Below, piece after piece: positions 36,101 to 43,592 of a stretch of 64,000 nt of DNA. The position numbers were made by a program, and so were the translations under genes. The notes under the pieces were generated by a model, which was not told the origin of the DNA, searched no databases, and saw nothing but the letters and a program-made list of their open reading frames with translations. Each line of letters begins with the position of its first letter. Within the stretch, counting starts at the first letter, position 1. Source of the DNA: Chryseobacterium arachidis (GTDB lineage: Bacteria > Bacteroidota > Bacteroidia > Flavobacteriales > Weeksellaceae); NCBI RefSeq assembly GCF_900129245.1, contig NZ_FQUT01000002.1:434001-498000 (forward strand), read 5' to 3'.

Positions 36101-37251
36101 TAGTGATTAAAGACTCCAATCCAAATTTCTACAGACAAATTGAAAACACGATATTGCGTAAAAACTGTATCTCTTACATGACAGACAGAGCAACCGGTTC
36201 TACCCATGGTTACGGACTTTCAGGATTAACACAGGGAAATACCTTTACTGATTATGAAACCGTTCTTTCTTCTGATTTGGATAAATATACTGCCTTCGTA
36301 AAATTTATGGAACAGGCTTTTGAATGGGAAAATCTATCATATTATCTATATCCTTATTATTGGGGAAATAAACAAAACTGGGTAGAGTTATATCAATCAG
36401 AAAATACAGACCCTTTATTCCGAAATTTCCTACAAAGCGGTATGGCAAGAGTAGTCGCTACGGTTCGTCCGGGATTCGAAGATGCAGTACAGTTCTATCT
36501 GGCAACCGGAAAAATCTGGAACGGCGGCGAAGTTCCTGTCATCGGAGACGAACTTTATTTATCAATCGTAGACGAACTGAAACAGCCAAAAGGAGAAAAG
36601 CAAGGAAAGGCTTGGTTAACAAGACTTCCGACAACTTTGAATATTCTTCAGGCAGAAAGCATTGGTTTAAAAGTAGCTCATGCGCTACCATTTACTACAG
36701 AAAACCCAAAAGACTTTGAAGTTCCTTCTGAAGTGATTACTGAGGATAAGTTCAATTTTGAGAAAAATGATAGTGTTTTAGGAGGAAATCAATCAGAAGA
36801 AAAATGGATTGAAATTACTTTTAATACTATGGATAAATACTTTAATATTGGAGCAATGGATGATGGAGGTGTTTTTCCAAGAGTATATGAATGTTTAGGG
36901 AATACTATTACTATTGATAGAGATGCTAGTTGGACCGCAGGGCAGCTTACGACAGTCTTTTATAAAGTTTTAGCTAATGAATTATCATTAATAGATGGTG
37001 TTAAAGCAACACCAACTGCAAGTAATGGATTAACATTTAAAATAGATATTAATAAAATTAAGACGTTTGTGTTCAAAAAACCTGATATTGATCATGAATA
37101 TGGATTGTTAAAATTTATTACAGATGGTGATACCTATCTGAGAATTTTATCTCCAACTATCTATACTGAAAGAATTTTAGATAAAGATAAAATAGCTCTC
37201 TCTGTAGGTGATCTTACTGATAAGGCACCTCTTTCTAAGTTTTTACTTTAA
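33148..37251 (+). CDS. Giant protein of unknown function, paralogue of the 1223-aa protein at 2844
   Basis: 1367 aa, no signal peptide. It carries the same ordered conserved blocks as its paralogue: TLFRFVSLRSPQL, LWDNLIYQVVTQKDFYIKE, LPAFEFNF, GIADYLKVEQSTHAYVEGEV, VYRWVDKLMKNQIYNYGKR, DKYTAFVKFMEQAFEWE, YPYYWGNKQNW, DPLFRNFLQSGMAR, GKIWNGGEVPVIGD. In addition a C-terminal extension of about 140 residues (after LPFTTENPKDFEVPSE) with WIEITFNTMDKYFNIGAM is absent from the 1223-aa form. Coiled coil is probable at about 225-300. The two giants are each followed by different toxin-like genes, as if the giant is the constant part and the downstream gene the variable cargo. I cannot name the family. 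Confidence 0.75.
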   Translation: MAENENPATPIAENTPTQTLFRFVSLRSPQLSDEKEQDKRFIFIHEQAKANGHFYIPVTTGTGRKRQLLLTQAASYQSSSEFISKNNPSNNLNTFKTTYKAIYDFAVWLARNKNTCTYAEFHTQRGLAITINTTFPTVTTLWDNLIYQVVTQKDFYIKEVMMQVILALSTFLISNEEEMKTVLNSRIVLPKEMMMDDDASLTSGIVSKAAGNTVKETAPTEEMRKQQEVSSAKTKLSRIEGLKKNLAVIEKQYNKEYQAEYKAQDEAYQARIAPIMQEYNAALAAAKEEYCGIRPPGTVYDPNDPCQQPKEVPAPKLPAFEFNFRDEVSSESLNQSLKPESFDTLLDVLGYTFTPEQIGDSFAALQSSADLDILLEGRNTFAELQAVINENVERLNNTIIENTLNNEETYASIGGVIVPVARTVSVPFTYQVCTKLMYKQYVLDLALNVPDSSWEVNMISYQVTPAGTSTTIDQSYYVKSRSGNTIFLNDLFSPGLDLNNVHDSMLRVKVVFTNGRVTEFVTPVSVRTCTSGKFELEVEEGESPEVIIDDENNFIPSGFGFKNIGIADYLKVEQSTHAYVEGEVAHIENVMAREYREKSTRRLRRSENTTTTSSDTEREQLTDTTTANRFEMQNEISKMAQQSKDANAQAFFNTEGTMGTVNFQAGVSGGFASHNSKEESTRQAVTQSQDITARAMDRIVTKVHEERIEKIIDEFEETNSHGLDNRKGDKHVVGVYRWVDKLMKNQIYNYGKRMMFEFMIPEPAKLHLLGMKNVKTADQIDLIKPEDPRKSQTMPLSDYSGLENEAILKYWISKYNVEVEFLEKEIIESFSFSEKGLGHTSSDEGFGRWSGSYHKEIELKEGYMLKNLKGQIAMGPLHWGSHPSVGYFSLLVCGTLHNVGNTNISSTCTINSSFGLDNGIRKNIAIALKSWDVETISGSLVATCQLTPETKKQWQQKTFKAIIDAYEEALIEYNNKLSEENNKAVVIKDSNPNFYRQIENTILRKNCISYMTDRATGSTHGYGLSGLTQGNTFTDYETVLSSDLDKYTAFVKFMEQAFEWENLSYYLYPYYWGNKQNWVELYQSENTDPLFRNFLQSGMARVVATVRPGFEDAVQFYLATGKIWNGGEVPVIGDELYLSIVDELKQPKGEKQGKAWLTRLPTTLNILQAESIGLKVAHALPFTTENPKDFEVPSEVITEDKFNFEKNDSVLGGNQSEEKWIEITFNTMDKYFNIGAMDDGGVFPRVYECLGNTITIDRDASWTAGQLTTVFYKVLANELSLIDGVKATPTASNGLTFKIDINKIKTFVFKKPDIDHEYGLLKFITDGDTYLRILSPTIYTERILDKDKIALSVGDLTDKAPLSKFLL

Positions 37252-37267
37252 TTTAAAACTTTTAAGC

Positions 37268-37600
37268 ATGAGCCAAGTTAAACACGAGGCTATCTGGCAG
37301 CACGATCAAGTGCTGCCTTATATTCTCACGACTTTAAAAGATAAGGTTGAAGAAATTACTCCTGTGGAAAAAATTTTTCTTTTTGGAAGCAGAAGCAGAG
37401 TTCCCCTAGAAAATTGGAAGGAATTGGAAGGGAAAGACTGGGATGTATTGGTTCAGGCCAAATTCAAACTCAAAAATGCACAGGTTCTGGTTGATAAAAA
37501 CTATCACCTTGATTTGTTGGTTTTGGATGAAGAAAAAATCAAGACTTACTATTCAAACAATCTGAAAATGATTTATCCGGAAAATGAACTCAAAAAATGA
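37268..37600 (+). CDS. Minimal nucleotidyltransferase-like protein
   Basis: 110 aa from MSQVKHEAIW (37268), 17 nt after the giant gene. It has the polymerase-beta fold signature EKIFLFGSRSRVPLENW followed by KDWDVLVQ (Asp-x-Asp metal ligands) and a later strand HLDLLVLDEEK. Such MNT-type domains transfer nucleotides to proteins or tRNA and often act as antitoxins or toxins (MntA/HepT) or modify partner proteins. No HEPN partner is visible. Placement between a giant gene and a toxin gene suggests it modifies one of them, but this is inference. Confidence 0.65.
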   Translation: MSQVKHEAIWQHDQVLPYILTTLKDKVEEITPVEKIFLFGSRSRVPLENWKELEGKDWDVLVQAKFKLKNAQVLVDKNYHLDLLVLDEEKIKTYYSNNLKMIYPENELKK

Positions 37601-37607
37601 CAATATC

Positions 37608-37635
37608 GGCAGAGCCTAAAAACTCTGCCTTTTTT
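37608..37635 (+). terminator. Hairpin terminator before the polymorphic toxin gene
   Basis: GGCAGAG (37608-37614) pairs with CTCTGCC (37623-37629), followed by six T. It lies between the nucleotidyltransferase-like gene and the toxin gene and supports a toxin start downstream of it (37654) rather than at 37597. Confidence 0.75.
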
Positions 37636-37653
37636 AACCTTAAAAATCACAAA

Positions 37654-40371
37654 ATGAGTTTAGAAATATTAAACAATAAGAATAATAGCTTATTTGATTC
37701 TAAAATTTTATCAATTGATAAGCCTTCTGGGATTTTAGAAAATGTTAGAGGAATGAATCTTAATGAAATTTCTTACGAAAACAAATTTGGACTTAGCCAA
37801 AAATGTATCGAGACAAAAGATGATTTCTATTCTGAAAACATGGATTTGAATAAGTTATTGAACGATTTAAGCAACCGAACGAATGAGAACTTCTTTTTCT
37901 TTTATCAAAAATATGCATTAGTAAACCCAAATGTATATTTAGGAAGTAGTCCGTCAACTATGACTCCTATAACAACTACTTACACCCCACCAAAGTATTT
38001 TGAATATATCAAAGGAAATGAAAAAATATCTACCACATTAAAAGTAGAACTCAACAAAAGAGCCTGTTTCATAAACTTGAAAAATTGGGGAACTGTAGTT
38101 CATCTCGATCCTGAAAAAGAAGAAATAGAATTTCGTTTAGAATTTGTTTATACCGATTATTTAGATAAAAGAGTTTTTAACACTAAAACAGGGAAATATG
38201 ATATTGATAAAAAATATAATTCGATTATTATTTCAACTTCTGACACGAATGGCTTCGTAGCACTATCTGAAAAATTAAAACTAGGTAATGATGCAAAAAA
38301 TGACATCATCACACTCTTTGTAGAAAAAATAAAAAGTACTGAGAATCCAGCTTCTCTAAAGTTTCTATATGAAAAGATGCCAGATTTTGTAATAGAAAAT
38401 CTACTCTCTAAGTTAGAAGGAAAGTTTAGCAATGAAACGAATATTACCATAAATAAGAAGACTGGTAAAACCAGCTCTTCAAGCTCTGCAGAAAAACTTA
38501 TTTGGAAACACTTGGAAAAATTGGTCAACGACGATGATCGAGGTCTTTTTAGTTTTACAAGAGATTCTAGCGGAGCCTTATTAAACTTGCTGAAAGTTTT
38601 CCGAAAGAGTCAGTTCCTTTTCGAGAGTTTTAAAAATGATCAGGCCTTAGTAAAGCGTATTTTCGAAAATCTGGATAGTACCTCAATAATCAGTGGAAAA
38701 GATTGGAGTAACAAAACTTTATTCGCTAATTTTATTACTGCTCTTTGTATTGATAATGCTTTTGAAGGATTAAGAATTCTCAATAAAGAATTTATAATTG
38801 GTAAAGATTATTCCGTTTCCTCCGGCAGTATTTTTCAAAGTGAAAAAAACAATGAGTTTTTTCTTCAGCAGTTAAAAAAAACAGTAGAAAAAGTAAATGT
38901 CAATGCACACGAATCATTAAATGAATATACAAGAATAAGTCTTCAAGAAGCCGACGAAGGAAATCTTTATCATCCAATGGATATTGTATATATCAATTAC
39001 GCAGATATCAAAGAGTCTCCTTTTCCGTTTGTATCTGCTATTACTATTAAAGCTTTTGCAGAAGAAAGAGATCAGCAATTAAGAGCAGATGCTTTACGAA
39101 TAGGTTTTGATGTATTAGCCATTGTTTTAGCAGTCGCATTTTTCCCGGCAGGAGGTGCAGTAGGAATTGCTGCGGAATATATAGGAATTGGCCTTGCCTT
39201 AGCAGATATTGGTATTACACTCAAACGAGAAGATATTATGTTGGAATCGGGAGGAAAAGAGTTCTTAGAATACTGGGAAAAAGTCTATTTGCTAGGTGGA
39301 TTAGCTTTAGCATCTGCTGCTATAGTAGAGCAGGTTTTTGCTAAAAGTGTATTTTGCTATCTTGAAGCATTGAAAAATGCAAGGCCTTTGCCTTTTTTGG
39401 AAGCTTACCAAAAAAGCTTGGGCAAAATTCTTCTGGAGCGAGAAATTCTTACATTTGCAGGAAACACATTGAAACCCAGTACAGAAATAAGCATAAATAT
39501 TTTAGCGTATAACAGTAAGGAAATAGCAAAAGCAACAGGAAATATTTTTGATTCATCTAAAAATTTATTGCCATTATATGAAAAAGGAGCTATTTTAGTA
39601 AAAATCGGAGAAAATGAATATGCTTTAGTCTATAAAGGAGAAAAACTGATACAGGCAACCGCTAATGATAAAAAGCTTTCAGAATTTTACCGAAAGCTAA
39701 AGAAGAACCAAAAACGGTTGGCTGAGTTTTTAGAAGAGAATAGAGGAGGGAATAACAGTCAAAAATCGATAATTGCAACAGACGATATTGAGAAAGTACA
39801 AACTTTTAAGACACTGGAAAATAAATATGCAGGAAAAACCATTGAAAAACCATTTGAAAAATTAAGTGAATTATTGCCTTTGTTTAACCATATCTCAGTA
39901 GATAAAGAGATAATTCAAATAGGATTTGAAAATTGTGCTGATGTCGTAGATGCAATAATAAATTTCTTGAAAAATAAGAAAATACGGAAGGCAAATCCAT
40001 CTGGCTTTGAATCTTTTGAGAAAGTTGCAGCCAAGTATGGAGGAGGTTATTTTCAGCAACTAAATCCAGCAACTATAAATGGAGTTTTTGAAACCCCACT
40101 AGAGCGATTGAGGGCATTAATAAAGAATGATGATATAGCTGTTATTTATGGTGTTCATGATTTGAATCGTATAACAAAAAGTACAGAAGGGCACTATTTT
40201 ATAGGTGTGAAAAAGGATGGAATACTGCATTTATTTGACGGTCAAACCGGAGAATATCTCGAGCTTAGTAGTACAAAGACACCAGAATTTCAAAATTTCA
40301 TTCGAAGCAAATATCGTAAAGAATTTAAATCCACAGAAGGAGGAGGCTTTAGATATTTAATAGTAAGATAA
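37654..40371 (+). CDS. Polymorphic toxin with C-terminal papain-fold domain
   Basis: 905 aa from MSLEILNNKNN. The preceding AATCACAAAATG context matches that of the giant gene, and the terminator at 37608-37635 argues against the in-frame ATG at 37597. Middle residues about 490-560 hold hydrophobic helices (FDVLAIVLAVAFFPAGGAVG, then AEYIGIGLALADI), typical of pre-toxin regions. The last 150 residues look like a papain-fold toxin: Cys761 in FENCADVVDAI, His847 in EGHYFIGVKKDG, Asp862 in HLFDGQTGEY. This family pairs with YrhB/Imm35 immunity proteins, and such a gene follows 17 nt later. It may be a deamidase or protease acting in the target cytosol; the exact activity is unknown. Confidence 0.75.
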   Translation: MSLEILNNKNNSLFDSKILSIDKPSGILENVRGMNLNEISYENKFGLSQKCIETKDDFYSENMDLNKLLNDLSNRTNENFFFFYQKYALVNPNVYLGSSPSTMTPITTTYTPPKYFEYIKGNEKISTTLKVELNKRACFINLKNWGTVVHLDPEKEEIEFRLEFVYTDYLDKRVFNTKTGKYDIDKKYNSIIISTSDTNGFVALSEKLKLGNDAKNDIITLFVEKIKSTENPASLKFLYEKMPDFVIENLLSKLEGKFSNETNITINKKTGKTSSSSSAEKLIWKHLEKLVNDDDRGLFSFTRDSSGALLNLLKVFRKSQFLFESFKNDQALVKRIFENLDSTSIISGKDWSNKTLFANFITALCIDNAFEGLRILNKEFIIGKDYSVSSGSIFQSEKNNEFFLQQLKKTVEKVNVNAHESLNEYTRISLQEADEGNLYHPMDIVYINYADIKESPFPFVSAITIKAFAEERDQQLRADALRIGFDVLAIVLAVAFFPAGGAVGIAAEYIGIGLALADIGITLKREDIMLESGGKEFLEYWEKVYLLGGLALASAAIVEQVFAKSVFCYLEALKNARPLPFLEAYQKSLGKILLEREILTFAGNTLKPSTEISINILAYNSKEIAKATGNIFDSSKNLLPLYEKGAILVKIGENEYALVYKGEKLIQATANDKKLSEFYRKLKKNQKRLAEFLEENRGGNNSQKSIIATDDIEKVQTFKTLENKYAGKTIEKPFEKLSELLPLFNHISVDKEIIQIGFENCADVVDAIINFLKNKKIRKANPSGFESFEKVAAKYGGGYFQQLNPATINGVFETPLERLRALIKNDDIAVIYGVHDLNRITKSTEGHYFIGVKKDGILHLFDGQTGEYLELSSTKTPEFQNFIRSKYRKEFKSTEGGGFRYLIVR

Positions 40372-40388
40372 ACAATAAAAAACAATTT

Positions 40389-40739
40389 ATGTTAACAGAC
40401 CAAGAAATGCTAAAAATAGCAGAACGCTATTTGAAAAGCAAAGGAGAACATTTTGGAGGATCGGATATTGAAGTAGTAATATTGACCGAAGAGACGATCA
40501 AAAAACCGTATGGCAATATTTATCGTTATCAATCCAAAGAATATGTATTAACCGGAAATTTTAACAAATCATTGGCAGGACACTCTCCGTTTTTAGTTGA
40601 AAAAAAATCTGGCAGGGTAGTTGGTTTTGGTACGGCAGGCTCCTTAGAAAGTTATATAAAGGATTATGAAAACGGTGCATTAGTACCTGCATTAACTCGT
40701 TATTGGTATCCTGATGAAGATCGATTTGATTATAAATAA
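40389..40739 (+). CDS. Immunity protein of the YrhB/Imm35 type
   Basis: 116 aa, cytosolic. The segment EYVLTGNFNKSLAGHSPFLVEKKSG followed in order by VVGFGTAGSLESYI is characteristic of the YrhB domain (immunity protein 35): a strand ending in pro-Phe-leu-val, a turn, a Gly-Thr motif and a closing helix. It follows the papain-fold toxin by 17 nt, the usual toxin-immunity order. The expected role is direct binding and inhibition of the toxin's C-terminal domain in the producing cell. Confidence in the family is good; pairing is inferred from adjacency. Confidence 0.8.
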   Translation: MLTDQEMLKIAERYLKSKGEHFGGSDIEVVILTEETIKKPYGNIYRYQSKEYVLTGNFNKSLAGHSPFLVEKKSGRVVGFGTAGSLESYIKDYENGALVPALTRYWYPDEDRFDYK

Positions 40740-40787
40740 GATTTTACTAAGCTGATACTATTTTAAAAGAAATCATCAATTACTACA

Positions 40788-41104
40788 ATGAAATACTGGC
40801 AACTACAAGTTTGTTTGGCAAATGAATTAAATATTTTTGAAAAGTACATTGGAGAATTTGACATAATTAAGAGAGGGCAAGAAACTGTACCAGCGAATAT
40901 TGTGTTACAAGCTTTATCAGATAGTAAAGAAAATTTAATAATTCTGTCTATAATTATTTAAGATCTTCCATAACAAGTGAAAATTTTCTAAAAGAAACCA
41001 ACAATAAAATTATAGAAAAAATTACCATTTTAGAAGCTGATAAAAGATATGGTGAGATAATTACAGAAGTTTTTGATTATGATTCAGTAGAATTAAAACA
41101 ATAA
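40788..41104 (+). pseudogene. Frame-disrupted small gene, possible second immunity gene
   Basis: From ATG 40788 the frame reads MKYWQLQVCLANELNIFEKY and onward, and stops at 40959-40961 after a hydrophobic end ILSIII. Shifting frame at about 40945-40957, the sequence continues as YLRSSITSENFLKETN and so on to FDYDSVELKQ and a stop at 41102. Together they would make a normal protein of about 105 aa. A single-base change in the AT-rich stretch explains the break. Position after a toxin-immunity pair suggests a further immunity gene that has decayed; a sequencing error is also possible. Confidence 0.5.
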
Positions 41105-41130
41105 AATTTCCCCACAAAAAAAATAAAACA

Positions 41131-41164
41131 CGACACCTTTTGTCGCATTAAGCCCATATATTTG
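41131..41164 (+). promoter_or_regulatory. WYL-regulon-type operator/promoter, copy E (autoregulation)
   Basis: CGACACCTTTTGTCG at 41131-41145 and -7 box TATATTTG at 41157-41164, 26 nt start to start. It lies 17 nt before the WYL regulator ATG, which suggests this regulator binds all five sites. Confidence 0.88.
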
Positions 41165-41180
41165 TCTTAGAAAAATAATT

Positions 41181-42104
41181 ATGAAAAAAGATTTTTACCT
41201 GACAAGATATGCCTTAATTATAAAAAGATTAGAAAGTTCTCCGGCTACCTATTCGCAGCTGGAGGACTATCTACTCAACTCTTTTGAATTTCAGGATGCG
41301 GATATTAAGAGCTACTCGATCCGTACTTTGCAAAGGGATATCCGGGAAATTTCAGATCTTTTTAATCTTTCTATTCACAACAAAAAAAAGGGTGACAATC
41401 GTTATTATATCGAAAGCCGCCCCATCATGGAGGTGGATGAATACAACCAGAAACTTCTCGAATCTTTTCAGGTAAGCAATGCCATGAATACCCATCCGGA
41501 TTTTGCCGATTTCATTTTTTTTGAAAGCAGAAAGCCAACCGGTGTTGAACATTTTTACGACCTTTTCTTTGCCATCCGAAACAGGAGAATCGTTTCTTTT
41601 GAGCATTATAACTATAAAAATAAGCTGATGACCTCGCGAAAAGTTCATCCTCTGGCGTTAAAGGAATCCAAAGACCGATGGTATCTGATTGCGATGGATA
41701 CAAAAGACAAAATTTTAAAATCTTTCGGACTCGACAGGATTAATTATCTGGATGTCAACGAAAAACAATTCAGAGAAAAATACAAATATAACTTTAGGGA
41801 ACATTTTAAAAATGCATTCGGCGTCATGAATCTTGCCGAGCAAAAACCTCAGCAGATTATCCTTAAATGCAGCAGACATCAGGGAGAATATATCAGAAGT
41901 TTCCCGCTTCATCAGTCACAAAAGGAGACCAAAGAAACGCCCGAAGAAATCTTTTTTGAGTTCTTTTTGCACCCTACATACGACTTTATGCAGGAAATCC
42001 TTTCTTACGGAAAAGAGGTACAGGTTTTGGAGCCGAAATCTTTAGTTGAAGACATTCGCAAACATTTGCAGGAATCTTTAAATAACTATTTGGAAAACCA
42101 TTAA
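41181..42104 (+). CDS. WYL-domain transcriptional regulator
   Basis: 307 aa. The N-terminal winged helix-turn-helix spans about 1-75 (YSQLEDYLLNSFEFQDADI, then YSIRTLQRDIREI). The WYL domain covers about 130-210, with RRIVSFEHYNYKNK, HPLALKESKDRWYLIAMD and FGLDRI, and a WCX-like C-terminal part follows. Members such as BrxR, CapW and PafBC sense nucleic acid or nucleotide ligands and control defence or DNA-damage genes, often as repressors bound to inverted repeats over promoters. Its own promoter carries copy E of a repeat also found before the M15, patatin, small acidic and first giant genes. I infer that it represses this set. Confidence 0.88.
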   Translation: MKKDFYLTRYALIIKRLESSPATYSQLEDYLLNSFEFQDADIKSYSIRTLQRDIREISDLFNLSIHNKKKGDNRYYIESRPIMEVDEYNQKLLESFQVSNAMNTHPDFADFIFFESRKPTGVEHFYDLFFAIRNRRIVSFEHYNYKNKLMTSRKVHPLALKESKDRWYLIAMDTKDKILKSFGLDRINYLDVNEKQFREKYKYNFREHFKNAFGVMNLAEQKPQQIILKCSRHQGEYIRSFPLHQSQKETKETPEEIFFEFFLHPTYDFMQEILSYGKEVQVLEPKSLVEDIRKHLQESLNNYLENH

Positions 42105-42158
42105 TAAGGAAAATATTTTTCAGATTTTTTTGATTACATTTACATAAATATATCAAAA

Positions 42159-42791
42159 GTGAAAGCCCTTTTTCCTTACATTTTCTGCCTTATTTCTTCT
42201 TTATGCTTTTCACAGCAGACGGAAGAATTCAGGTCTATAAAAGGTTACTACAATCAGCACAGATCTATGCTCGGTAAAGAGTTTAAGAAAAAATTTGATG
42301 CCGAAGCCGATAACTTTCACAAAGCTTCCATCAAGCTGGATTATATGCTGTTTATGCAGAAAATGGATAGCATCGAGAACATTGCGTTGATAGGTGCTCT
42401 TCTGAAAACAAAAAATTTGGAAGATTTAGGGAATCTTAATCTGATAAAAAATAATGCTCCTGTTCAGGCACCCGTTGCTGCTTCTGTTGTCATCGATAAA
42501 GCCGCAGATTATCCCGGCGGAATGAATGAACTGAGAAAAGAAGTCGCCGAACTTTTTTATTTAGAAGGAGTTTATTCCGATATAAAAACGGTAAAAGCCA
42601 ATGTCGCTTTTATTGTGGAAAAAGACGGCAGCATTACCAATGTTGAGGCTCAGGGAGATAATTTTACCTTCAACAGGCAAGCAGAAATTGCTTTATATTC
42701 CGTTACCCAAAAATTTACTCCGGCAATCATCAACGGAGGTCCGGTAAGATACCGCTTCAGACTTCCTTTAACCATGAATATTGAAGATTGA
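42159..42791 (+). CDS. Secreted protein with TonB C-terminal-like domain
   Basis: 210 aa starting at GTG. The N-terminal signal peptide is KALFPYIFCLISSLCFSQQ. The C-terminal 90 residues have the TonB fold pattern common in Bacteroidota: a YPGGMNELRKEVAELF segment, then VAFIVEKDGSITNVEAQGD, and FTPAIINGGPVRYRFRLPLTM. It lacks the usual N-terminal TonB membrane anchor, so it may be a periplasmic protein rather than an energy transducer. It is 4 nt upstream of tadA, with which it probably shares a transcript. Confidence 0.7.
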   Translation: MKALFPYIFCLISSLCFSQQTEEFRSIKGYYNQHRSMLGKEFKKKFDAEADNFHKASIKLDYMLFMQKMDSIENIALIGALLKTKNLEDLGNLNLIKNNAPVQAPVAASVVIDKAADYPGGMNELRKEVAELFYLEGVYSDIKTVKANVAFIVEKDGSITNVEAQGDNFTFNRQAEIALYSVTQKFTPAIINGGPVRYRFRLPLTMNIED

Positions 42792-42794
42792 TAC

Positions 42795-43226
42795 ATGTTT
42801 ACCGACGAATACTTTATGAAAATGGCGTTGTACGAAGCCGAAATTGCCTTGGAAAAAGATGAGGTTCCTATTGGATGTGTCATAGTTTCCAATAACAGAG
42901 TGATTGCCAGAGCACACAATCTTACAGAAGCGTTAAATGATGTTACTGCCCATGCCGAAATGCAGGCCATTACTTCCGCAGCTAACTTTTTAGGCGGAAA
43001 ATACCTAAAAGACTGCACTTTATATGTTTCCTTAGAACCTTGTGTGATGTGTTCCGGAGCTCTTTCCTGGTCGCAGATCTCAAAAGTCGTGATCGGAGCA
43101 CGAGATGAGCAGAGAGGATTTATCAATAAAAAACTTTCCCTTCACCCAAAAACTGAAATTATTGTCGGAGTTATGGAACATGAATGCTCTTCGATTGTGA
43201 AAGAATTTTTTAAGTCTAAGAGATAA
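42795..43226 (+). CDS. tadA: tRNA-specific adenosine deaminase TadA (nucleoside deaminase)
   Basis: 143 aa. Zinc-deaminase motifs: AHAEMQAI (His ligand and catalytic Glu) and EPCVMCSGAL (two Cys ligands). Length and the sequence VPIGCVIV match TadA, which converts A34 to inosine in tRNA-Arg and is essential in most bacteria. Guanine/cytosine deaminases share the fold, but the N-terminal FMKMALYEAEIALEKDE fits TadA best. It follows the TonB-domain gene by 4 nt. Confidence 0.88.
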   Translation: MFTDEYFMKMALYEAEIALEKDEVPIGCVIVSNNRVIARAHNLTEALNDVTAHAEMQAITSAANFLGGKYLKDCTLYVSLEPCVMCSGALSWSQISKVVIGARDEQRGFINKKLSLHPKTEIIVGVMEHECSSIVKEFFKSKR

Positions 43227-43376
43227 CCCGGGCAATAATCTATCATTATTTACATCTTATCATTGAAAAGCCAATCCAAACGGATAATAACAAAAAATAT
43301 AGAAATAATTCTATAATAATCACTTCGTATTGAATTAATTAATATATTTGATTAAAATCAAACTAAAATAATCATT

Positions 43377-43556
43377 ATGAGAAAGTTATCAAGAAAAGAG
43401 ACTGCAAAAATCAATGGAGGTATTGGAGTTAACCAATGCTACTACATAGATGAGAATGGTGTAAGAAAACTTGGATGCAGAATTGAACCTTGGCAAGATT
43501 TTAACGGGGAATGGATTTATCCGCTTCCTGGCCACGATTGTCAATCTTGTTTTTAA
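43377..43556 (+). CDS. Double-glycine leader peptide (bacteriocin-like)
   Basis: 59 aa and not otherwise predicted because of its size. The leader MRKLSRKETAKINGG matches the K-L-(S/N)-R-x-E-x-K-x-I-x-G-G signal of Chryseobacterium 'bacteriocin-like' peptides. The mature part IGVNQCYYIDENG... carries four cysteines and ends HDCQSCF, so disulphides or thioether modification are possible. A TATATTTG box lies at 43343-43350 and a strong terminator follows, so it is a one-gene unit. No peptidase-containing exporter lies nearby; processing must occur in trans. Confidence 0.7.
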   Translation: MRKLSRKETAKINGGIGVNQCYYIDENGVRKLGCRIEPWQDFNGEWIYPLPGHDCQSCF

Positions 43557-43569
43557 TTTATAAAAATAG

Positions 43570-43592
43570 CCAGCCTTTAAGGCTGGTTTTTT
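43570..43592 (+). terminator. Terminator after the leader-peptide gene
   Basis: CCAGCC (43570-43575) and GGCTGG (43581-43586) form a hairpin, extended by AA/TT pairs, with a T-run to 43592. It overlaps the end of the converging coaX gene. Confidence 0.85.

Noticed and set aside
37297-37317. GGCAGCAC/GTGCTGCC hairpin as a terminator
   Set aside because: It lies inside the nucleotidyltransferase-like coding sequence and has no T-run.
37597-37653. Upstream in-frame ATG of the polymorphic toxin gene (924-aa version)
   Set aside because: The segment contains a hairpin-plus-T terminator (37608-37635), and the ATG overlaps the stop of the previous gene; the start at 37654 has the same AATCACAAAATG context as the giant gene.
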